Of a DNA stretch of 64,000 nt, positions 53,312-62,781 are shown piece after piece; within the stretch, counting starts at the first letter, position 1; every line of letters starts with the position of its first letter. Under the pieces are notes generated by a model. That model saw only the letters and a list, made by a program, of their open reading frames with translations, was not told where the DNA came from and made no database searches. Origin of the DNA: Candidatus Obscuribacter sp. Lineage in GTDB: Bacteria; Cyanobacteriota; Vampirovibrionia; Obscuribacterales; Obscuribacteraceae. A program made the translations under genes and the position numbers. The stretch spans positions 1-64,000 of the forward strand of contig JADYXR010000017.1 of assembly GCA_021772095.1 (NCBI GenBank), in the 5' to 3' direction.

Positions 53312-55570
53312 CTAGCCCAGAACTTTTTCTTTTACACCAGTGACGACAAGTGTAGAATCGGTCTTCGCAGGCGGGATTCGGAACCAGAACGAACTGCCTT
53401 TGCCTTCTTCTGATTCGACGCCGATTTGGCCGCCATGTTGTTCGATTATGCCTTTGCAGATTGCAAGACCCAGACCGGTACCACCTTTCTTCTTCGCGTC
53501 CGACGCTTCGACTTGTTGGAAACGTTGAAACAACAACTTCTTGAATTTGTCAGGAATACCGCGTCCTCTGTCGACCACTCTGACTTGCACGAAGCCGGCC
53601 GCGTACTCTGTGTATACGGTGACTGTTGCATCTCGTGGAGAGAATTTGATCGCGTTAGACAACAAGTTGACTAAGACTTGAACGATTCTATCGCCGTCTG
53701 CGTAAACGATCACATCAGATGGAATGATTTCAAGCTTGACACCATTAGCAGTGGCAAACGATCCGGTGGATTGCTCCGAACGTTCCAAAATGTCTTGCAT
53801 TGGTGAATTGTCGAACACCATGTCGAGCTTGCCCGCTTCTAGTTTTTCAATATCTAGAATGTCGTTGATCAAACCGATCAAACGGATGGTGTTTCTTTCT
53901 GCGATACCGACCACTTTCTGCGCCTGCTCAGGCAACACGCCCATGGCGCCTACCGATAGCAGTGTGAGTGAACCACGAATAGATGTGAGTGGAGTACGCA
54001 ATTCGTGCGAGACGGTTGACACGAATTCTTTTTTCAGTCTCTCTACTTCGCGGCGCTCTGACACGTCGAGTACGTTCGCCATGTAGCGTTCGCCTTCGTG
54101 TGTTTTCAGTTCGCTCAGCGAAAGTTCTACCGGGAAATCTTCGCCGTTCTTTTTAATACAATCGAATTCACCGATGCGGTTCAACGCCTGGTTGAAGAGC
54201 GTTTCCATAAACGCCATCGTATCGTTTTCATTATGCTCAGAGAAGAATTTCGAATCGCCGAAAAGCGAGAGCAAATGTCGACCGACGATTTCCTCTGCTT
54301 TGTATCCGAAGATGCCTTCAGCAGCAGGGTTCATCGATTCGATAAAACCATCGTGATTGACGATTACAAGACCGACGATCATGTGGTTGATGATCGTTCT
54401 AATTCTTTGTTCACTGGCGCGAATAGCTTCTTCAGCCAGTTTCCGCTCGGTGATATCGTGCGCTACGCAGAACATCGCTCGTTCTTTTTCAGACCAATAC
54501 GCTGACCATGAAACCGAAATTTCCGATCCATCTTTTCTGCGAACGCGGTTGTCGAACTGCATGTTGCCTTTCTCTGCACGCACAGCACGAACCGATTTGA
54601 TCGTTTCAGAAATATCTTGAGGCGCAATAATTTCGATGAAGCGTTTTCCAAGAAGTTCTTCTTGGGTGTATTGCCAGTTCTCATAACAAGCCGGGTTACA
54701 GGCGACGAACTTACCGTCCATGTCGATCGAACAGATAACGTCAACTGCGTTGTCGATAACGGCACGCTCTTTCCGGGCGGCTTCCATCAAGGCGTCCGCC
54801 ATACTATGGAACACGCCGTCAAGGTCAGAGATTTCGTCGCCGCCGCCAACAGGTGGGTTAAGAGCCTGACAACGAGCCAGTCGGAACGAGTTGTCCGTCA
54901 TCACGTCGAGGCGGTTTTTAATAGACCGGGTGAAAAACCACAACAAGACAAACGCAATTAATATGTTGAAGACTACGCCTGCAACCAGGAATAGTTTCAA
55001 GATAGTCCTGGAACGATTTTGCTTCTCAGGGCTTTCCGCCTCGATTCTACGTTCGTCCTCGGTCAATCCTCGCAGTTCATCCTGCAGTTTATCAGCCAGC
55101 GAACGGATTTCCTTATACATGTGCCGGGCGCGGAACTGCGCAACATCAACCCGGTTGTCGTCGATTGCCGCTTTCGCTTCGCCGAGAATCTTCAAACCGG
55201 TGACCGTGATTTTTTGAAGGTTCTCTAAAATCGTTTGTTGTTTTGGGTTGTCACCAACCAGCTTTTTCAGTTCAGCCAAATCCTGAGGAATTTGTCTGAC
55301 GATTTTGTCGTATCTATCAGAGAACAACGGGCTCTTCGTGATACTGTATCCGCCCATCGCCACACCGGCGTCATAGAACAACTTAGACAGTGTGTTGGCT
55401 TGCGATATAATCGCTTTCGATCGGACCTGACGCTGAACTTCAACTTCCGCTCTGTGCAACAGTTCTGTCAAAACGGCAAGGAAAACTAATTCAAAGAGCA
55501 ACGGCACAAGTACCAAAATGGCTCCCTTGTGCACGATTTTGAGATTGAATCTTAACTGAGCTGGTAGCAC
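53312..55570 (-). CDS. Membrane sensor histidine kinase with HAMP and two PAS domains
   Basis: This 752-residue kinase has an N-terminal membrane segment (about 17-37), an extracytoplasmic helical region (about 38-190, CHASE3-like in look), a second membrane segment (about 195-215) and a HAMP-like linker. PAS1 (about 278-385, IDNAVDVICSIDMDGKFVACN) and PAS2 (about 400-510, MIVGLVIVNHDGFIESMNPAAEGIFGY) follow. HisKA has the phospho-His in STVSHELRTPLTSIRGS, and HATPase_c has LLSNAIKFSPRD, DRGRGIP and GTGLGLAI. It is upstream of two CheY proteins and the Hpt-GGDEF protein, its likely partners. Signal unknown. Confidence 0.94.
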   Translation of the reverse strand: MLPAQLRFNLKIVHKGAILVLVPLLFELVFLAVLTELLHRAEVEVQRQVRSKAIISQANTLSKLFYDAGVAMGGYSITKSPLFSDRYDKIVRQIPQDLAELKKLVGDNPKQQTILENLQKITVTGLKILGEAKAAIDDNRVDVAQFRARHMYKEIRSLADKLQDELRGLTEDERRIEAESPEKQNRSRTILKLFLVAGVVFNILIAFVLLWFFTRSIKNRLDVMTDNSFRLARCQALNPPVGGGDEISDLDGVFHSMADALMEAARKERAVIDNAVDVICSIDMDGKFVACNPACYENWQYTQEELLGKRFIEIIAPQDISETIKSVRAVRAEKGNMQFDNRVRRKDGSEISVSWSAYWSEKERAMFCVAHDITERKLAEEAIRASEQRIRTIINHMIVGLVIVNHDGFIESMNPAAEGIFGYKAEEIVGRHLLSLFGDSKFFSEHNENDTMAFMETLFNQALNRIGEFDCIKKNGEDFPVELSLSELKTHEGERYMANVLDVSERREVERLKKEFVSTVSHELRTPLTSIRGSLTLLSVGAMGVLPEQAQKVVGIAERNTIRLIGLINDILDIEKLEAGKLDMVFDNSPMQDILERSEQSTGSFATANGVKLEIIPSDVIVYADGDRIVQVLVNLLSNAIKFSPRDATVTVYTEYAAGFVQVRVVDRGRGIPDKFKKLLFQRFQQVEASDAKKKGGTGLGLAICKGIIEQHGGQIGVESEEGKGSSFWFRIPPAKTDSTLVVTGVKEKVLG

Positions 55571-55767
55571 TGCTGCCTGTAGCCTCTGCCCAATGGGCTC
55601 AATTGCGCGCCCTACATTGACTGTTCAAACGAGTCGGGATTCCTGCGCTTTGTCTGACAAAACGTATATTCCCAGAATTCGCCTATTTTAATTCTATGTA
55701 TGAAAAAAATGCCAATCTGCCCGCAGAGCTGCGGATAATCAGTGGTTTGGGCTTCGAAGTGATGTCG

Positions 55768-56631
55768 TTACTTGCCGCCCTTTAAGGCATCCAACATTTT
55801 CGATAAATCATTGCCTTGTTGCGGCGGGGGAGTTCTCAAAGCAACACCGCCTCCACGATTAGGAACCGCCGCTGGTCGAGCGTGTTGCTGAGGGCGTCTT
55901 GGCGCGTCCATTCCCATCTCCGACGCCATGTCATTCATCATGCGCTGGGTTTCATCATCCATAAAAACTTCTGCCTGACTCGATGCGAGCTTGTATCCAC
56001 CGGGCAATCCAAAATAATTGGCGGGGATCTGACGAGCCTCACTTTTGTAGGTGTCAAGTGCGGTGACGAGCCTGCCATCAGGACCGGTGTACGTTATGCG
56101 AAGCGGAAAATATTTTGTCTTAGGCATGCCATACGTGTTCGATAACATGTCGGAAACCGAAGGCGGAACCGCGATATCAGTTGCCACCCAGCATTCGGCT
56201 GAAGCGACCGCATTCAAATTTCGACCACCACCTGCAACAGGCGCGGCATTTTTCATTGTGTATTTCGTTGCTCTTAAACCGGCAACGTTCCCAGCACCAG
56301 CCAGTTGCCACGGACGGCTCTTCATTTCAGCAGTTCGCGCATCGCGCCGAGAGATTGTTTTCTGCCACTCAGCGAATGTCGTCGAATAATACAAATGCGT
56401 TTTGTCGTTGTACATAGTGACAGACCAACTCGGTCCCATCGTCGCAATGTTGGCACCGACTTTCGGTACCGTCCACTTCAAGCCGCTCGGGCTGACATAA
56501 GTGTAGAGATCGCCCATCGCCGAACTCTTCTGAGTAAGCGCCCATCCCGATTCCTGCGCCTGCGCCGCACCTTGCGCCATCGCCACTGCGAGCACTACCG
56601 CCGCGCCGCCAATCAACTTACCAATCAACAT
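55768..56631 (-). CDS. Secreted protein of unknown function
   Basis: This 287-residue protein has a clear signal peptide (about 1-25, hydrophobic core GGAAVVLAVAMAQGAAQAQ with an Ala-x-Ala-type site). The mature part is mainly beta-like (LYTYVSPSGLKWTVPKVG, MYNDKTHLYYSTTFAEW), and the last 60 residues are Pro/Gln/Gly-rich and disordered. No catalytic motif is evident. It is next to the YiiX-like gene on the same strand with a 212-bp gap between them, so cotranscription is uncertain. Function unknown. Confidence 0.65.
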   Translation of the reverse strand: MLIGKLIGGAAVVLAVAMAQGAAQAQESGWALTQKSSAMGDLYTYVSPSGLKWTVPKVGANIATMGPSWSVTMYNDKTHLYYSTTFAEWQKTISRRDARTAEMKSRPWQLAGAGNVAGLRATKYTMKNAAPVAGGGRNLNAVASAECWVATDIAVPPSVSDMLSNTYGMPKTKYFPLRITYTGPDGRLVTALDTYKSEARQIPANYFGLPGGYKLASSQAEVFMDDETQRMMNDMASEMGMDAPRRPQQHARPAAVPNRGGGVALRTPPPQQGNDLSKMLDALKGGK

Positions 56632-56843
56632 CTGCTTGCGCCCTCAACCACTTGTCTCACTATCGAATAATAATGAATTTCGCGAGAAAAAACATGATCT
56701 CGTCGTCCTCGGTTTACCCAGAGGTAGAGACAAGGAAACTTGCAAGGCTGAATCCAAACGTTTCAACTCGTGGTCATAAGTGGTCGACACGAACAAGAGC
56801 CTGGAATGCGGGCGGCACTAAATATGGTATCAAGGGCACAAAT

Positions 56844-57707
56844 CTATCGAACTGTCTTGAGCAGGCGGCTATCGAAGACGGCACCAGGAGTAACTGTGGG
56901 CTCAGTGACTGGGACGTTTTTACCGTAACGAGCCTCCACAAGTTTACTTACCAGTGGATCTTTTAGATCGAAGTCTCCAACCATTTGGATCTTGCCGACC
57001 TTTAATTTGGTGGATTCATAGTAGGCTTTCCACACTAACTCCGAGCAATACATTTTGTCGTTGCCCCAGCCGAAGAGGTGGTCGTAATCTTTGTCTACGT
57101 TCTTCTTCAATGACGATTGCAGCTTATCCAGATTGTCCTTGGTGAGAACTTCGTCGGCGTTTTTTAGCCTTCGAACTGCGTATGTTTCACCATTATCAGT
57201 TTTATGGAAGTCTTTCAACGGCGTCTTCTTAACTGGCTGCACGGCCTCGTAGACGACCCAGTCATCTCCTTCTTTGAATAAAACTCCGCAGTGCGTTAGT
57301 GGTGATTTTGATACCAATTGAATTGCTTTGCCTTCATCAAATGATCCATTCGAACAGAAGATGATGTCGCCGTCGCGCAAATTTTTCTCTGCTGGCAGTT
57401 CCTTCTTCAGATCAGCAGCCGCAGTGCTCTCTCGATGTCGACGGGGACGTTCAATTTCCGTTGCTGGTTTAACTGGTGCGTCAGGTTTTACTGTCGCAGG
57501 AGCTTCTATCTTAGCTGGTGCTTCACCAGTTGTGGTGCCGGTTTTGTCCGACGACTTCATTCGCGGAAGTTCGCCGACGATTGATAAAAAATTCCACGGA
57601 CTCGCCGAATCCGACTGTCCATCGTCCTCCGCGCGTGAGTCCGTCGCCAGCGCGTTTGCGCCGAACGCATAATTCTCTGATTTCAAAGTCATGCCACGTT
57701 CAACCAT
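56844..57707 (-). CDS. YiiX/YebB-like NlpC/P60-superfamily hydrolase
   Basis: This 287-residue protein has a disordered N-terminal 100 residues, then a circularly permuted papain-like domain of the YiiX family. It begins with LRDGDIIFCSNGSF, has the catalytic His139 in PLTHCGVLF, an acidic residue near Glu154 in VVYEAVQP and the catalytic Cys221 in MYCSELVWKAYYE. The His-before-Cys order marks the permuted group. Likely activities are hydrolysis of amide or thioester bonds (peptidoglycan, lipid or protein). No signal peptide is seen despite this. CAGGAGG lies 6 bp before the ATG. The substrate is unknown. Confidence 0.82.
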   Translation of the reverse strand: MVERGMTLKSENYAFGANALATDSRAEDDGQSDSASPWNFLSIVGELPRMKSSDKTGTTTGEAPAKIEAPATVKPDAPVKPATEIERPRRHRESTAAADLKKELPAEKNLRDGDIIFCSNGSFDEGKAIQLVSKSPLTHCGVLFKEGDDWVVYEAVQPVKKTPLKDFHKTDNGETYAVRRLKNADEVLTKDNLDKLQSSLKKNVDKDYDHLFGWGNDKMYCSELVWKAYYESTKLKVGKIQMVGDFDLKDPLVSKLVEARYGKNVPVTEPTVTPGAVFDSRLLKTVR

Positions 57708-57941
57708 ATGTCGCCTCCTGAGAGCGAGCGAAGAATACTAAATCACTTGCGACAATAAGGAACTTTGGCTACGAAGAAGCTTATAGGCACTTCGTGAACA
57801 ATTAGTGACCAGACAGCCTTCTCACTGGTGAAATTACGACAAAAAAATGCAATTTGCCAGTTTGTCGCAATCATCCATTAGAACTTAATTTGAACGATCA
57901 GTGAAACGCATTTGCTCTACAATGTGCGTTCCTAATCAAAA

Positions 57942-58964
57942 GTGAGAGTTATGTTTCTGGACTCGATGAAGAAAAGAGTGCGCGGCAAGGGAATGCGGGT
58001 CGTTTATGCCGAGGGCAACGAAGAGCGCGCAATTCGCGCAGCCGATTATTTGCGCAATGAGGATTTGGCAAAACCGGTTCTGATTGGCAAAACTGATGAG
58101 ATCGAAAAGGAAGCGAAAAAATTAGGTATCGAAACCAAAGGCATCGACATCCACGACAAAGATGACGACAAGGATTTCGAGAAATACGTCGACACGTATT
58201 GCGACCTTCGCAAGCACAAGAAGATAACTCGAAAACAAGCGGAAGAGAAAGTCAGACAGCCGCATTATTTCGGTGCTCTGATGGTGCATCTCGGCAAAGC
58301 CGATGGAATGGTATCAGGACTGAACAGCGAGACGAAACCGTTCGTTCCGGCGTTCGAAATCATTGGTCTCAAGGAAGGCTTCCGAAGAGCTTCTTCGCTA
58401 TTCGTTCTGGAATGGCCGGAGCGACTTTTGTTTTTCGCTGACTGTTCCGTCAACATTGATCCGGACGCGAAAACACTTGCTGATATCGCGCATGCCACCG
58501 CTCAAACCGTGAATTCATTCGGCTACGAACCGCGCGTCGCGTTTCTTTCCTTCTCGACTCGCGATAGCGCCAAAGGGGCGTCCGTCGATAAAGTGAAAGA
58601 GGCATTGCGTCTAACAAAAGAAGAATGTCCCGACATGATCATTGATGGTGAAATTCAATTCGACGCGGCGCTATTGCCTTCGATTGCGAAAAAGAAAGCA
58701 CCGGGCACTCCGTTTGAAGAGAAAGGTGCCAACGTGTTTATCTTCCCTGATTTAAACAGCGGCAATATCGCCTATAAAATCTCAGAGCGACTCGGTCGTG
58801 CAACGGCTACCGGTCCGATTCTTCAAGGACTAAACCATCCCATCAACGATGTCTCTCGAGGATGCTCCTTCGAAGATTTTGCAAACTCCGGCGTGCTCAC
58901 TGCAGCGCTCGCGATAATTCAAAAGAATAGCGGCGATCAATGTGAGATCAGCGACGAGAAATAG
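57942..58964 (+). CDS. pta: Phosphate acetyltransferase
   Basis: This 340-residue enzyme interconverts acetyl-CoA and acetyl phosphate. It is the short, single-domain form with no N-terminal regulatory domain. Family motifs are visible: VYAEGNEERAIRAADYL near the N-terminus, YFGALMVHLGKADGMVSG in the middle and VFIFPDLNSGNIAYKISERLG near the C-terminus, where the active-site Arg and Asp lie. The frame begins at GTG 57942; an ATG three codons in (57951) is also possible, and neither has a strong ribosome site. No acetate kinase gene is near. Acetyl phosphate would be a substrate of the acylphosphatase at 4.9 kb. Confidence 0.93.
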   Translation: MRVMFLDSMKKRVRGKGMRVVYAEGNEERAIRAADYLRNEDLAKPVLIGKTDEIEKEAKKLGIETKGIDIHDKDDDKDFEKYVDTYCDLRKHKKITRKQAEEKVRQPHYFGALMVHLGKADGMVSGLNSETKPFVPAFEIIGLKEGFRRASSLFVLEWPERLLFFADCSVNIDPDAKTLADIAHATAQTVNSFGYEPRVAFLSFSTRDSAKGASVDKVKEALRLTKEECPDMIIDGEIQFDAALLPSIAKKKAPGTPFEEKGANVFIFPDLNSGNIAYKISERLGRATATGPILQGLNHPINDVSRGCSFEDFANSGVLTAALAIIQKNSGDQCEISDEK

Positions 58965-59009
58965 CTGTTACATCATTTGAACGCGTCTGTTACATAAAAT
59001 AAGCGAATC

Positions 59010-59043
59010 CCTTTTCAAATAAATCCGTTTGGGTATGAAAAGG
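59010..59043 (+). other. Inverted repeat between pta and the zinc-ribbon/TPR gene
   Basis: CCTTTTCA (59010-59017) and TGAAAAGG (59036-59043) form a perfect 8-bp inverted repeat with an 18-bp spacer, 46 bp after the pta stop and 41 bp before the next ATG. It could be a weak terminator or a regulator-binding site; there is no T tract directly after it. Confidence 0.35.
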
Positions 59044-59083
59044 AAGTCCTTATTTATACGATGCGTGCTGTGAGGTATTTGGC

Positions 59084-61000
59084 ATGTTCACTTTTCCAGA
59101 ATCGGAATACCGGTGGTGTCTCCAGTGCGCAGGCAACATTCGAAAGGACGCGAGTTATTGCCGGTTCTGCAGCAAAGCAGTCAATAACAGTCTCCTGAGA
59201 AAAATGCACGCTCGACCTGTCACCACTATCGATGATGTGTCGCGATGGCTGCCATCGTTCAACACTCTGATTACTAAAGCATCCGGCGATCTTCTAAATC
59301 GCGTTGAATTAGCTGATATAGATTTCGCGCCGGGCACCGTGGGAGTGCCGGAAGGTGTAGACGCGATGGAGTATCGGAAGCAAAATCGGGAGACGGAAGT
59401 GTGCCCGCACGAGCCACCAGAGCCGCATATTCTTGGATTGATTTATGACATTCTATTATCTTTGCATGAAAACGGTGAATCGCTTTTCGACATTTGCGAA
59501 TATCCGCAACTGAAACTTCTGGAGATGACACCACAGGAGGTGATAGCCGAAAGTGAATTGCGGAAAGCGGAACTGGAAAAGAATCACAAATGTAAATATT
59601 GCGCGGAATACATTTTTAATGACGATGAGGACTGCAGATTCTGCGGCGGCAATGTAGACAAGCGTCCCAAAACTCGCCTCAAGTACGTCAACAAAGATGT
59701 CGACAAACAATACCTGAAGGATATTATTCAATACGAGGCAGCGGAGCGCACCATTAACGGTACCACTCCGATACCGCAAGAAATTCTTGATGCCAATGGA
59801 ATAAGCAAAGAAGCTTTGGACCAAGAAATTTTGCGTCAGCGCGGAAAGCCATCGGCACTGCCGATGCCTAGATTTTATAAACGCATGCACGAATTAGAGT
59901 TGTCCAGTTACTGGTCGCCTGAAGCTCTGTCGGTTTCCAGACTAGTCGATTTGGGATCTGCTCTGGATACCAAGAAAGACGGAAGACCCGACGAAGCGAT
60001 GATCGTTTACGAGCATGGTTTGAAACGAACCGAAGGTAACGAGGACCTCATGCAAGAACGAAGTCGTGTCCTCGATTACATGGGTTTTCTGTATCAGAGA
60101 AAAGACGATTTTGTTTCCTACAAAAAATGTCACGACATGGCTCAAGAATGCAAAACATTTGGCATGACTGACGAAATGAAAGAGATGATCTTGCAATCGG
60201 ATCTTATCAACATGCAGATGATCGCTGAACCGATCCTCGATGAAGATCCGGAAAAGCGACTGGAACAACTCAACAAGATGTTCGGCGGGAAGGCTGACCT
60301 TCTCGATCAAATGGTCACGCAGATGGACAGCACCGTGCCTGGTCTTGGAGAGGTAATGGCGGCGATTGGAGACACGCTGGACGGACAAATGCAATCGTCG
60401 CGCCTGGCACTGGAAGCTGCGGTTGCTCAAAAGAAGGGCGACCTGGAAACGGCTGAAAGTAAGTATAGAAGTGCGCTCCAACTCAGTGGTGATGACTGGA
60501 TTGGAGCTGGCGTTCGGATAAATCTCACGCTTTCGCTCGCTGAAATTAAGCACCTTCAGGGCGATGATCCAGATGCCGAGGTCCTGCTGAAAGAGGCACT
60601 GAAATGCGCGACCGATTACTGTGAGGCAATGCCGGAGTTCGGCGACACCTACCTCTGGCAGGTTTATAATGCCACGGCATGTTATAAACGCGACACCGGC
60701 AAAGCCGAGGAGTCAGAAGAGAATTTTATTCGCACGCTAGAGTTGCACGAAGCTTCAAGCCTCGATATGCTGCAACGCTACGGCGGCGAAAAAGCCGACT
60801 ACAGCGGACAAACAGCGCAAATAAAGCGGGACTACGCTAAGCTGCTTCGCAATCTGAAACGCAACGAAGAAGCAGAGAAACACGAGACAGAAGCAGCTGA
60901 ACTTCAGAAAGAAGCAGACGAACAAGCTGCTAAGTCGAAAGCGCATAGAGAAAAGTATTCGCAGCACATGCGGGATATCATGCCCGATCAAAACGCGTAG
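59084..61000 (+). CDS. Zinc-ribbon and TPR-repeat protein
   Basis: This 638-residue protein begins with a zinc ribbon (WCLQCAGNIRKDASYCRFC; the two CxxC pairs lie at about 14-30). A second CxxC pair set lies at about 173-192 (CKYCAEYIF and CRFCGGN). The C-terminal half (about 270-600) is helical with TPR-like repeats (KDGRPDEAMIVYEHGLKRTEG, QKKGDLETAESKYRSALQLSG, GKAEESEENFIRTLELHE). The tail is a Glu/Lys/Ala coiled coil. GAGG lies 8 bp before the ATG. There is no signal peptide or membrane segment. A scaffold function is likely; partners are unknown. Confidence 0.78.
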   Translation: MFTFPESEYRWCLQCAGNIRKDASYCRFCSKAVNNSLLRKMHARPVTTIDDVSRWLPSFNTLITKASGDLLNRVELADIDFAPGTVGVPEGVDAMEYRKQNRETEVCPHEPPEPHILGLIYDILLSLHENGESLFDICEYPQLKLLEMTPQEVIAESELRKAELEKNHKCKYCAEYIFNDDEDCRFCGGNVDKRPKTRLKYVNKDVDKQYLKDIIQYEAAERTINGTTPIPQEILDANGISKEALDQEILRQRGKPSALPMPRFYKRMHELELSSYWSPEALSVSRLVDLGSALDTKKDGRPDEAMIVYEHGLKRTEGNEDLMQERSRVLDYMGFLYQRKDDFVSYKKCHDMAQECKTFGMTDEMKEMILQSDLINMQMIAEPILDEDPEKRLEQLNKMFGGKADLLDQMVTQMDSTVPGLGEVMAAIGDTLDGQMQSSRLALEAAVAQKKGDLETAESKYRSALQLSGDDWIGAGVRINLTLSLAEIKHLQGDDPDAEVLLKEALKCATDYCEAMPEFGDTYLWQVYNATACYKRDTGKAEESEENFIRTLELHEASSLDMLQRYGGEKADYSGQTAQIKRDYAKLLRNLKRNEEAEKHETEAAELQKEADEQAAKSKAHREKYSQHMRDIMPDQNA

Positions 61001-61015
61001 CAGCGAAGGTCATCG

Positions 61016-61864
61016 TTAGATTCGTGTTCGCGGATCGATGGCGTCGCGCAGGCCGTCGCCGAGGAAATTGAACGCCAGCACGGTCATAAAAATGAATGAG
61101 CTCGGGAAGAAAATCAGATGAGGATGCGTGCGCAACGCGCGCCAGCCGTCGCTTGCCAGAGTACCCCAACTACATGCCGGCGGCGACAATCCAAGACCGA
61201 TGAAGCTCAAAGTTGATTCTGAAAGAATGGCGGCTGGAACAGTGAAAGTCATTGCGACGATCACAGGTCCTAATGAATTCGGCAGCATATGTTTTAAAAC
61301 GATGAGCAAATGATTTTGCCCTTGCGCGCGCGCCGCTTCGACGAACTCTTCGTTTTTCAATTGGATAAACTGCGCGCGAACCAGTCGAGCTGTGCCTCTC
61401 CAACTAGTTAGAGCAAGGGCTAAAAGTATGCCGACAGTGCCGCGACCGATTAGAACACCAAGCAAAATCATAACTAGAAGATCGGGAAGCGAATAAGCAA
61501 TGTCGACGATGCGCATTAGAACGCTGTCGACTTTGCCTCCGACATAACCCGCGATGGCACCATATAGAGTGCCTACCAGAAAACCGACAAGTGCGGTGAT
61601 AATGCCAATGCTAATGGATAAACGAGAGCCATAAATTACGCGCGTAAGCACATCGCGCCCCAGTTCATCGGTTCCCATCCAGTGAGCCATTGACGGACCT
61701 AGCAAGACGGTTTCGGAAGTTTGATCAAACGAATATGGAGTAAGCGGAACGTTCAAATAAGACAGCAATGCGATCAAACAAATTATGCCGACCACCCACA
61801 TCGAAAAGTGCGCGGTAGGGATTCGTTTTAAACGAGAGAAGACATCGCGTTTCACTTTCTTCAT
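61016..61864 (-). CDS. dppC: Peptide ABC transporter permease DppC-like
   Basis: This 282-residue inner-membrane permease has six hydrophobic segments and the EAA loop in FVEAARAQGQNHLLIVLKHMLP, which contacts the ATPase. The N-terminal part has HWMGTDELGRDVLTRVIYGSRLS, characteristic of DppC/OppC. It overlaps dppB by 4 bp (the stop of dppB is at 61861). The ATPase genes of the system are not in this window. Confidence 0.94.
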   Translation of the reverse strand: MKKVKRDVFSRLKRIPTAHFSMWVVGIICLIALLSYLNVPLTPYSFDQTSETVLLGPSMAHWMGTDELGRDVLTRVIYGSRLSISIGIITALVGFLVGTLYGAIAGYVGGKVDSVLMRIVDIAYSLPDLLVMILLGVLIGRGTVGILLALALTSWRGTARLVRAQFIQLKNEEFVEAARAQGQNHLLIVLKHMLPNSLGPVIVAMTFTVPAAILSESTLSFIGLGLSPPACSWGTLASDGWRALRTHPHLIFFPSSFIFMTVLAFNFLGDGLRDAIDPRTRI

Positions 61865-62781
61865 CCGTCGACCTCCATGCGGGGGTCGAGGAATTTATAT
61901 CCGATATCCACGAGTGTGTTCGTAATCAGCAGCAGGATCGAGAATACAAGCGTGGTGGCCATGATCAAATCGTAATCGCGATTGCTCACCGCAGTTATAA
62001 AAAATCGCCCCATTCCTGGAATTGCGTAAATGTATTCGACGACGAATGAACCGGTGATCAGCGAAGCGGTAATCGGACCAAGAACAGTCAGCACTGGTAT
62101 CATCGCATTACGAAGCACGTGTTTGACCACGGTCGAGAACTTCGACAAACCTTTACTGCGAGCCGTTCGGACCCAATCCTTTTCCAGGATTTCGAGAACG
62201 CTCGCACGCGTCAGTCGAGCAAGATATGCTGCCGGACCAAACGCGAGAGTAACCGCCGGCAGTATCATATGCTGTGGCGACTCCCACAACGCGACCGGCA
62301 AAATCCTCAGCGAGATTCCCATGATAAAAATCAATCCGGCTCCGATAACGAAGGAGGGCAGCGAGATTCCGGAAGTGGATATGAACATCGAGATATAATC
62401 GATGGCAGTTCCTCTATTCACTCCGGCAAGTGCGCCAAGTGGAACACCGATGCAAATTGCCAGCACGAGTGCGACCAAACCTAATTGCAGTGAAACAGGA
62501 AATGCATCGCCGATGATGTCGTTAACAGTTCGATTGGCATACTTGTACGAGACACCGAGATCGCCCTTCACAAGCCGTCCTAGATACAAGAAGTATTGCT
62601 CGTGCACCGGTTTATTCAAGTTGTACTTCGCTTCCAGATTGGCGACGATTTCTTTCGGCAAATTTCGTTCAGCATCGAACGGACCGCCCGGAACGATTCG
62701 CACGAGCACAAAAGTAAGAGATGCAACGATCAACAAAACCGGGATGGCGTAAAGGATTCGTTTAACAAGGAAAGCAAACAT
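61861..62781 (-). CDS. dppB: Peptide ABC transporter permease DppB-like
   Basis: This 306-residue permease has about six membrane segments, with an EAA loop in WVRTARSKGLSKFSTVVKHVLRNAM, and VRIVPGGPFDAERNLPKEIV near the N-terminus, typical of DppB/OppB. It lies between the binding protein (1-bp overlap at 62781) and dppC (4-bp overlap), forming a tight minus-strand operon for import of peptides or related solutes. Confidence 0.95.
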   Translation of the reverse strand: MFAFLVKRILYAIPVLLIVASLTFVLVRIVPGGPFDAERNLPKEIVANLEAKYNLNKPVHEQYFLYLGRLVKGDLGVSYKYANRTVNDIIGDAFPVSLQLGLVALVLAICIGVPLGALAGVNRGTAIDYISMFISTSGISLPSFVIGAGLIFIMGISLRILPVALWESPQHMILPAVTLAFGPAAYLARLTRASVLEILEKDWVRTARSKGLSKFSTVVKHVLRNAMIPVLTVLGPITASLITGSFVVEYIYAIPGMGRFFITAVSNRDYDLIMATTLVFSILLLITNTLVDIGYKFLDPRMEVDG

